Assembly (NCBI RefSeq): GCF_018837975.1
Contig: NZ_JAGSOY010000005.1
Location: 1 to 64,000 of the forward strand
Reading direction: 5' to 3'
Length of the DNA: 64,000 nt
Origin: Zooshikella harenae
Lineage (GTDB): Bacteria > Pseudomonadota > Gammaproteobacteria > Pseudomonadales > Zooshikellaceae
Shown here piece after piece: positions 58,447 through 64,000 of the stretch (the first letter of the stretch is position 1; each line of letters begins with the position of its first letter). The translations under genes were made by a program, and so were the position numbers. The notes beneath the pieces are model-generated. The model worked only from the letters and a program-made list of their open reading frames with translations, had not been told where the DNA came from and searched no databases.

Positions 58447-60552
58447 ATGCGACTTCATATCCAATTATTTATTATTAGTCTCATTACCCTGGCGTTACCC
58501 TGGGCGGGTTGTCAGTACGTAAAAGAGACAGAAATTGCGCTACGTAGTGGCCAGGAGCAAGCGGTACAAGCAACAGCAAATGCAATTGCCAGTACACTGA
58601 CCACAGTGACCTGGCCCAGTGTGGTGGGGGAGCAAGTGCTGTATGCACACCCGTTGAATATGCCTCTGGTGATTGATGGCTATCATGAAGATTGGCCGTT
58701 TTTTAATCAACAAATTAATAACTTTCTTAGTTTAAAAAAAGAACCAATGGTGATGCGTTTGGGGGCAGGTGGGGACCAAGCACTCTACTTGCATATTACT
58801 TATCAGGATGATCGCGTCATCTACCAAACACCTATGCAGCGCTCGATATTTGCATCTGATGCGTTGTTAATTCGAGTCCAAAAAGGCAATGAGCATCAAG
58901 CTTATTTAGTGCGTACACCTGCACCAGGTAAAGTCATTGCAGAACAAATTCTTATTGAAGAAAAACAAATTATCCTTATACCCGAGCCGAATATTCAGGG
59001 GCAGTGGCAAGAGACAGCTCAGGGCATCAATATAGAGTTACGTATTGCTCATCAGCAGGTGGGGGATCGGGTCGCTGTGGGTATGGTTGACTATGACTTT
59101 ATTAACCAAGTGCAAACAGTGGGGGCACTTTTTAGTGAGACGGTGATTGGTGAAGATAGTCTAATTGCTGCACTGGCCCAGCCAGAATCCATACCTTACC
59201 TACTTGTTACGCCAGCGCCACATCTACAGGCCCTGTTATCACCCTTTGCGTCATTAGGGCAAGAAGTGGTGCTGGTAACACCGCAAGGGTGGGTGCTTGC
59301 CTTAGCAAAACCTAAAAATTCGGCATTGGATGAAGATATCGCGCAACAGCATGTGGTAGTACCTTATTGGCAAAGGACTTTGTTACACTGGATTTTGTCC
59401 TCGTCAACGCCTCTACCAGAATGGTCTTTGCAATCGGGCCGAGTGAATTCTGAATTTATGCAGCATGTTTTGCAGAATAGTTTAGCTTCTCAATGGTTTC
59501 AGGGAAGTAAGCGATATACCAATAAAGTTGTAGCGGGGACACCTGTCGTACAAAGTGACAAGGTCATTGGTGCAGTGTTTGTTGTGAATGCTTCTGATGA
59601 AATTGTCTCGCTGACAGATAAAGCCTGGCTGGGAATGATAGGCGTAACTTTTTGGGTTATTACGCTTGTTGTCGTTGTGCTTGTGGGGTATGCGATTCTA
59701 TTATCAAGCCGTATACGACGATTGAGTCGTCTTGCTGAGCAGGTATTAACGGCAGAAGGGCAGTTAGCGCAAGTATTTCCAGCATCAAAGCAAAGGGATG
59801 AAATAGGGGATTTATCCAGAAGCTTTAAAGTGTTGCATCAACGTCTTTGGGACTATATGCATTATTTACAGAGTTTATCGAGTAAATTGGCTCATGAACT
59901 TAGGACTCCATTAGCGGTTATGCGTTCTTCACTTGAAAACCTGGAAATGGAAAGTTCACTTTCTGATAGTGCGAAAGACTATGTATTAAGGGCTAAAGAT
60001 GGGGCAGATCGGTTACGGCATTTAATTGATGCTATGAGTGAAGCGAAACGTGTAGAACAAAGCTTAGCACAGGCAGAACCCGAGTGTTTCCCGCTTGATC
60101 AAGTGGTCAATGGTATGGTTCTAGCGTATCAAGATGTATATCCTGAACATCGCTTGCAGGCAAACATACAGCCAGGATCTTACCCTTTATGGGGAGAAGC
60201 TGATTTTATAGTACAGTTGTTGGATAAATTGGTGGATAACGCGGTTGATTTTACCCCTGCTCAAGGATTAATTCGAATAGCACTTAAACAAGAACAAGAA
60301 AACTATTATTTAACGGTATTTAATCAAGGCTCATCTTTACCAGATTCAATGCGTGATCAACTATTTGATTCTTTGGTATCTGTTCGCAAAGAAACCTCTT
60401 CTAAACAGCACTTAGGGTTTGGTTTACATATTGCCAAATTAATTGTTGACTGGTTCCAGGGGCGTATTATGGCAGAAAATGCAGAAGAAGAGCATGGTGT
60501 GATATTTACTGTAGTGTTGCCCATAGTTAATCGCTATACACCAGTGAAATAA
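58447..60552 (+). CDS. pdsS: Proteobacterial dedicated sortase system histidine kinase
   Basis: The membrane sensor partner of the preceding regulator, 8 bp downstream of it. A membrane segment (about 7-22) is followed by a large periplasmic region of nearly 370 residues. That region includes a carbohydrate-binding-like stretch, PLVIDGYHEDWPFFNQQINNF. A second membrane segment (about 397-421), HAMP, H-box KLAHELRTPLAVM (His483), N-box LLDKLVDNAVDFT and GFGLHIAKLIVDW follow. The G1 box FNQGSSLPDSM lacks the usual aspartate pattern, as is common in this family. It is 701 residues, the family's usual length. The DGYHEDW motif resembles CBM9-type sensors, suggesting a saccharide or cell-wall signal (inference). 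Confidence 0.9.
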   Translation: MRLHIQLFIISLITLALPWAGCQYVKETEIALRSGQEQAVQATANAIASTLTTVTWPSVVGEQVLYAHPLNMPLVIDGYHEDWPFFNQQINNFLSLKKEPMVMRLGAGGDQALYLHITYQDDRVIYQTPMQRSIFASDALLIRVQKGNEHQAYLVRTPAPGKVIAEQILIEEKQIILIPEPNIQGQWQETAQGINIELRIAHQQVGDRVAVGMVDYDFINQVQTVGALFSETVIGEDSLIAALAQPESIPYLLVTPAPHLQALLSPFASLGQEVVLVTPQGWVLALAKPKNSALDEDIAQQHVVVPYWQRTLLHWILSSSTPLPEWSLQSGRVNSEFMQHVLQNSLASQWFQGSKRYTNKVVAGTPVVQSDKVIGAVFVVNASDEIVSLTDKAWLGMIGVTFWVITLVVVVLVGYAILLSSRIRRLSRLAEQVLTAEGQLAQVFPASKQRDEIGDLSRSFKVLHQRLWDYMHYLQSLSSKLAHELRTPLAVMRSSLENLEMESSLSDSAKDYVLRAKDGADRLRHLIDAMSEAKRVEQSLAQAEPECFPLDQVVNGMVLAYQDVYPEHRLQANIQPGSYPLWGEADFIVQLLDKLVDNAVDFTPAQGLIRIALKQEQENYYLTVFNQGSSLPDSMRDQLFDSLVSVRKETSSKQHLGFGLHIAKLIVDWFQGRIMAENAEEEHGVIFTVVLPIVNRYTPVK

Positions 60553-60631
60553 ATTGAGCTTTGCTGTGCAAATGATTCATCATTAATATCAAACTAAATT
60601 GTAAACGCGACAGAGTTTAGTAGGATCAGCT

Positions 60632-63600
60632 GTGAATTTTCTTAGATATCAAGATATAGAAGATAATATTTCCAGTACTTTTTTAAGAAGAGGAAAGGAT
60701 TATTTTCGACATGGGCATGTTGATAAAGTCTATTGGGATAGTGATGACGGTGTTATCAGATCAGTAGTGAGTGGTCGAAACCGCTATACGCAGGAAATTC
60801 ATGTAAGTAAATACCATGCTGAAGTAGATATTGACGGTTATTGTTCATGCCCCGTTGATTATAATTGTAAACACGTTGCTGCTGCTTTATTAAAGTATTT
60901 GGACCAGCGAGGTAAGAGTGCAGAAAAAACGTTACCTGAATCTCAATTGAGTTTTAGCTTATGGCAACAACAATTTGAATCTGTAATAGCGCAAGAAAAA
61001 CACACGACATCACCTTTTAGGTATGACGCTACTCCTGGTAAGGAGTTTGTTGTTTATATTTTACAGCTGAATAATGATGATCTGAGCATTGACTGTTACT
61101 CTACTAAAAAGTACAAAAAAGGTGGATTTTCAGCACTTCAAGATGTTTATCGTGGTTGGTATGGTAATCATGTATGGTCAAATGCAGATGAGATTATTAA
61201 AAACTTAACTGGTAATGCTGATCACTTATCTGAAACCCGTAACCCCTACCAATTACTTACTCATTTAGCTAATAGTGGTCGTGCTTATGTTGGTGAGTTT
61301 GAACCTAATAATATGTTAACCGAAGGACGCTTACTTGCTATCCAGTTTAATTGGCAAGCACAAGATAACTTAAAGCAACTCAAGTTATGTTTAGCCAATG
61401 TAAGTGATGATGATTGGGTGGTATTAGCAACCCAGCCAGTATGCTACTTTAATAAAATAACAAAACAATTTGGTCGTATTAATACCCAACTAAATTATGA
61501 TGTACTGTTAATGCTGCAAAGGTTGCCAGCATTGGATGTTGATCAGCAGTTTGAAGTCGCAGCTCTTATTAGATCTGGGCTAGGCAGTTATGACATACCA
61601 TTACCAGTGGAGTGGAAAGTAACAGAGGTTAATGAGCAACCTATACCCAAGTTGTTGATAAGTAAGAGTGCTGGTGGTCAAAAATACTTGGGGGAGCTGA
61701 TTTTTATTTATGGCGAACACGAACTTCCCTATTCAAAAGAGCAGCCAGCAAACCCACAGACTGTGTTTAAAAATAATGTTGAATACTCGGTGAGACTGCA
61801 CCCTGATCAAGAGCTGTTAGCTGTCAAACAGCTAGTTGAAAGTAATTATCTGCCAGAAGATAATGATTACACTGGTTTTCCTTGGCAAGATGAAAAGCTG
61901 CTTTTTAATATTGCACATAACCCAAGTGATTATTATCAGTTTAAGACTGAAGTTCTTCCAGTGTTGCAGGAGCAAGGGTGGAAGTTTGACGAAACGGCCA
62001 TATCTGAGCAGTTTAAAACAGCGAAGAGCTGGGATATAACGACTCATGATGAAGGTTCTAACTGGTTTTCTTTTGCATTAGATATTGATATTGATGGTAC
62101 TAAAGTTGCGGCGTTACCCCTTATTATCCAGTGGTTAACATCTGCTTCGGGAGATAAAATAGCACGTGCAGAAAAACCTGTTTGCTTAGCGTGTGAGGGC
62201 ATTGGGTGGATTGTAGTGCCTGCAGAAACTATTAATTCTATCTTGGATATCTTGGTTGAGCTTTATGATCGTCCAACGTTATCTGAAGATGGTAAATTAA
62301 AAGTAAATAATGCTAGTGCTGTTAGACTAGAAGCGCTTGCTGAAGCATTACAACAGGTGAGGTGGTTCGGTGATAAGTCAATAAAAAAACTTGGTAAGGA
62401 ATTGGTTAACTTTAAAGGAATAAAAAAACTTAAACCGCCAAGGGGCTTAAAAGCAACACTTCGCGACTATCAACAAGAAGGAGTTGAGTGGTTGCAGTTT
62501 TTGAGAAAGTACAGGTTTGGTGGTGTGCTTGCGGACGATATGGGGTTAGGCAAAACGATCCAAATTTTGTCACACATTCAGTTAGAAAAAGAGCGGGGTC
62601 GGTTAAAACAACCCGTTATGGTAGTAGTGCCGACCAGTGTTCTAGGAAACTGGCAAAAGGAAGCGGCTAAGTTTACCCCTGGCTTGAATACCTTTGTCTG
62701 GTATGGGACTAATCGTAATGAATATTTTGAGCAACTGCCAGAAAACCAGTTAATCATTACCAGTTATGGCACCTTTCAGCGTGATGCTGAGCGACTAGCT
62801 GAATATGAGTATCACATGCTTATATTAGATGAAGCTCAGTATATAAAAAATAGTAAATCAAAAATATCAGTATCTGTTAGGTTGATTAAAGCGAACCATC
62901 ATCTCTGTATGACCGGCACTCCGCTTGAAAACCACCTTGGTGAGCTATGGAGTTTATATGACTTTTTAATGCCAGGTTTTTTGGGTAATGAGCGTAGTTT
63001 TAATCGTTTATTTCGTAAACCGATTGAAATTGAGGGGCATCAGCAGCGACATCAAGCATTGTCACAGCAGGTTGGACCTTTTTTACTAAGAAGGACAAAA
63101 GACGCTGTTGCTGATGAATTGCCTGAAAAGACAGAAATGATACGAAGTGTAGAGTTAAGTGCTGGTCAGCAGAAACTGTATGAAAGTATTCGCCTCAGCA
63201 TGGAAAAGAAAGTTCGGAGTTTGCTTAAAACCAAAGGCTTAAACCGGAGCCGAATAGAAATTCTTGATGCATTAATGAAGCTACGCCAAGCTTGTTGTGA
63301 TCCAAGACTTGTTAAATTGGACAAAGCGAAAAAAGTAAAGCAATCTGCTAAGTTAACTTTACTAAAAGAACTGTTGGTAGAGTTGTTAGATGAAAACAGA
63401 AAAATCTTACTCTTTTCTCAGTTTACCAGTATGTTGACCCTTATCGAAAAAGAAATAAATGAGTTGAAAATTCCCTATGTTAAGCTAACAGGACAAACTC
63501 GTAAGCGAGAAGAAGTTATCAGTAAGTTTCAAAGTGGTGATGTACCACTATTTTTAATTAGTTTAAAAGCTGGTGGCGTTGGACTGAATTTAACTCAAGC

Positions 63601-63877
63601 AGACACGGTGATTCACTATGATCCTTGGTGGAACCCCGCAGTTGAACAGCAAGCTACTGACCGTGCTTATCGCATAGGACAGGATAAACCCGTATTTGTT
63701 TATCGATTAATTTGTACAGGAACAGTTGAAGAAAAAATCTTAGCGATGCAGGAAAGGAAACAGTCGTTAGCGGATGGTATTTATAATAATAAAGCAGGTG
63801 AACAACTCGCATTAACAAGTGAGGAAATATTAGACTTCTTTACACCTGGGGGGGAAACTAAAAATGATATTTTCTAG
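60632..63877 (+). CDS. SWIM zinc-finger SNF2-family helicase
   Basis: A DNA-dependent ATPase related to HepA/RapA-like remodelers. An N-terminal SWIM zinc finger uses Cys71, Cys73, Cys79 and His81 (CSCPVDYNCKH). A long middle region (about 100-590) has no recognised motif. The SNF2 core follows with LADDMGLGKTIQ (motif I), PTSVLGNWQKE (Ia), ILDEAQYIKN (II), MTGTPLENHLGELWSLYDFL (III), LLFSQFTSM (IV) and HYDPWWNPAVEQQATDRAYRIGQ (V-VI). It is 1081 residues. The start is GTG 60632 with AGGA seven bases upstream. It stands 79 bp after the sortase kinase on the same strand and is followed by its own terminator. Proteins of this kind are thought to act in recombination or transcription recycling. 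Confidence 0.92.
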   Translation: MNFLRYQDIEDNISSTFLRRGKDYFRHGHVDKVYWDSDDGVIRSVVSGRNRYTQEIHVSKYHAEVDIDGYCSCPVDYNCKHVAAALLKYLDQRGKSAEKTLPESQLSFSLWQQQFESVIAQEKHTTSPFRYDATPGKEFVVYILQLNNDDLSIDCYSTKKYKKGGFSALQDVYRGWYGNHVWSNADEIIKNLTGNADHLSETRNPYQLLTHLANSGRAYVGEFEPNNMLTEGRLLAIQFNWQAQDNLKQLKLCLANVSDDDWVVLATQPVCYFNKITKQFGRINTQLNYDVLLMLQRLPALDVDQQFEVAALIRSGLGSYDIPLPVEWKVTEVNEQPIPKLLISKSAGGQKYLGELIFIYGEHELPYSKEQPANPQTVFKNNVEYSVRLHPDQELLAVKQLVESNYLPEDNDYTGFPWQDEKLLFNIAHNPSDYYQFKTEVLPVLQEQGWKFDETAISEQFKTAKSWDITTHDEGSNWFSFALDIDIDGTKVAALPLIIQWLTSASGDKIARAEKPVCLACEGIGWIVVPAETINSILDILVELYDRPTLSEDGKLKVNNASAVRLEALAEALQQVRWFGDKSIKKLGKELVNFKGIKKLKPPRGLKATLRDYQQEGVEWLQFLRKYRFGGVLADDMGLGKTIQILSHIQLEKERGRLKQPVMVVVPTSVLGNWQKEAAKFTPGLNTFVWYGTNRNEYFEQLPENQLIITSYGTFQRDAERLAEYEYHMLILDEAQYIKNSKSKISVSVRLIKANHHLCMTGTPLENHLGELWSLYDFLMPGFLGNERSFNRLFRKPIEIEGHQQRHQALSQQVGPFLLRRTKDAVADELPEKTEMIRSVELSAGQQKLYESIRLSMEKKVRSLLKTKGLNRSRIEILDALMKLRQACCDPRLVKLDKAKKVKQSAKLTLLKELLVELLDENRKILLFSQFTSMLTLIEKEINELKIPYVKLTGQTRKREEVISKFQSGDVPLFLISLKAGGVGLNLTQADTVIHYDPWWNPAVEQQATDRAYRIGQDKPVFVYRLICTGTVEEKILAMQERKQSLADGIYNNKAGEQLALTSEEILDFFTPGGETKNDIF

Positions 63878-63879
63878 GA

Positions 63880-63906
63880 AAGAGCGGTCATACTCGCTCT
63901 TGTTTG
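63880..63906 (+). terminator. Terminator after the SNF2 gene
   Basis: AAGAGCG, an 8-nt loop, CGCTCTT, then GTTTG, starting 2 bp after the stop codon. The T-run is weak. Confidence 0.6.
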
Positions 63907-63962
63907 TAAAGCTATAAATGCAACCACTAATTTGTGTCTAGCTTGTACAGATGGTTTTTAGG

Positions 63963-63984
63963 ATATGCCATTGTAAAGGGTATA
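63963..63984 (-). repeat. TATACCC-N8-GGCATAT motif, copy C (inverted)
   Basis: Read on the minus strand it has the TATACCC arm, an 8-bp spacer TTTACAAT and GGCATAT. It is the least perfect of the three intergenic copies and lies at the window edge. Confidence 0.35.
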
Positions 63985-64000
63985 TTTACTAAGAGTTGTT

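Overview
The window looks like a chromosomal segment of a moderately AT-rich marine-type gammaproteobacterium. Three things point there. The block ispB / rplU-rpmA-obgE-proB / rpsT / murJ-ribF-ileS-lspA-fkpB-ispH followed by type IV pilus minor-pilin genes is the gene neighbourhood known from Pseudomonas and relatives. A complete proteobacterial dedicated ('marine') sortase gene set is present. The housekeeping proteins are typical gammaproteobacterial types. I cannot name the genus from sequence alone.

Layout. 1-4.3 kb: the 3' end of a giant repeat protein (exact 159-residue repeats), an intergenic miniature transposon (MITE-like), and a TolC-family outer-membrane lipoprotein, together suggesting type I secretion of an adhesin. 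4.3-13.4 kb: rlmG, gor, a hybrid histidine kinase with a degenerate ATPase domain, a YuiF/NhaC-like transporter, a small unknown gene and a GIY-YIG-like protein with internal repeats. 13.7-26.8 kb: core genes for isoprenoids (ispB, ispH), ribosome and GTPase (rplU, rpmA, obgE, rpsT), proline (proB), peptidoglycan (murJ), flavin (ribF), ileS, lspA and fkpB. 27.3-44.1 kb: two complete minor-pilin operons of the same order (fimT-like, pilV, pilW, pilX, pilY1), separated by mnmH and a NADH-dehydrogenase-like/SelD fusion, and closed by a convergent pilE. 44.4-48.6 kb: PIN-PhoH ATPase, RhlB-like helicase and a small unknown gene. 48.7-60.6 kb: sortase and its VIT/VWA target, vanZ-like, an RND efflux pair, a short IS1595-type protein, then the sortase-system response regulator and kinase. 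60.6-63.9 kb: SWIM/SNF2 helicase.

How the genes fit together. The minor pilins prime and cap type IV pili, with PilY1 as the tip adhesin. Having two sets with very different PilY1 proteins (one with a 15-copy Gly-Thr tail, one with a coiled-coil insertion of about 430 residues and an extra EF-hand) suggests two tip specificities on one pilus machine. MnmH and SelD give a self-contained route to selenouridine in tRNA. The sortase, its single obvious substrate and its two-component system form a dedicated surface-protein circuit, here split by an efflux operon and an IS-like fragment.

The best candidates for something undescribed are the paired minor-pilin operons and the coiled-coil PilY1. 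Next are the GIY-YIG-derived repeat protein bracketed by an identical palindromic 11-mer, and the 176-bp MITE. No CRISPR array, tRNA or rRNA gene was seen.
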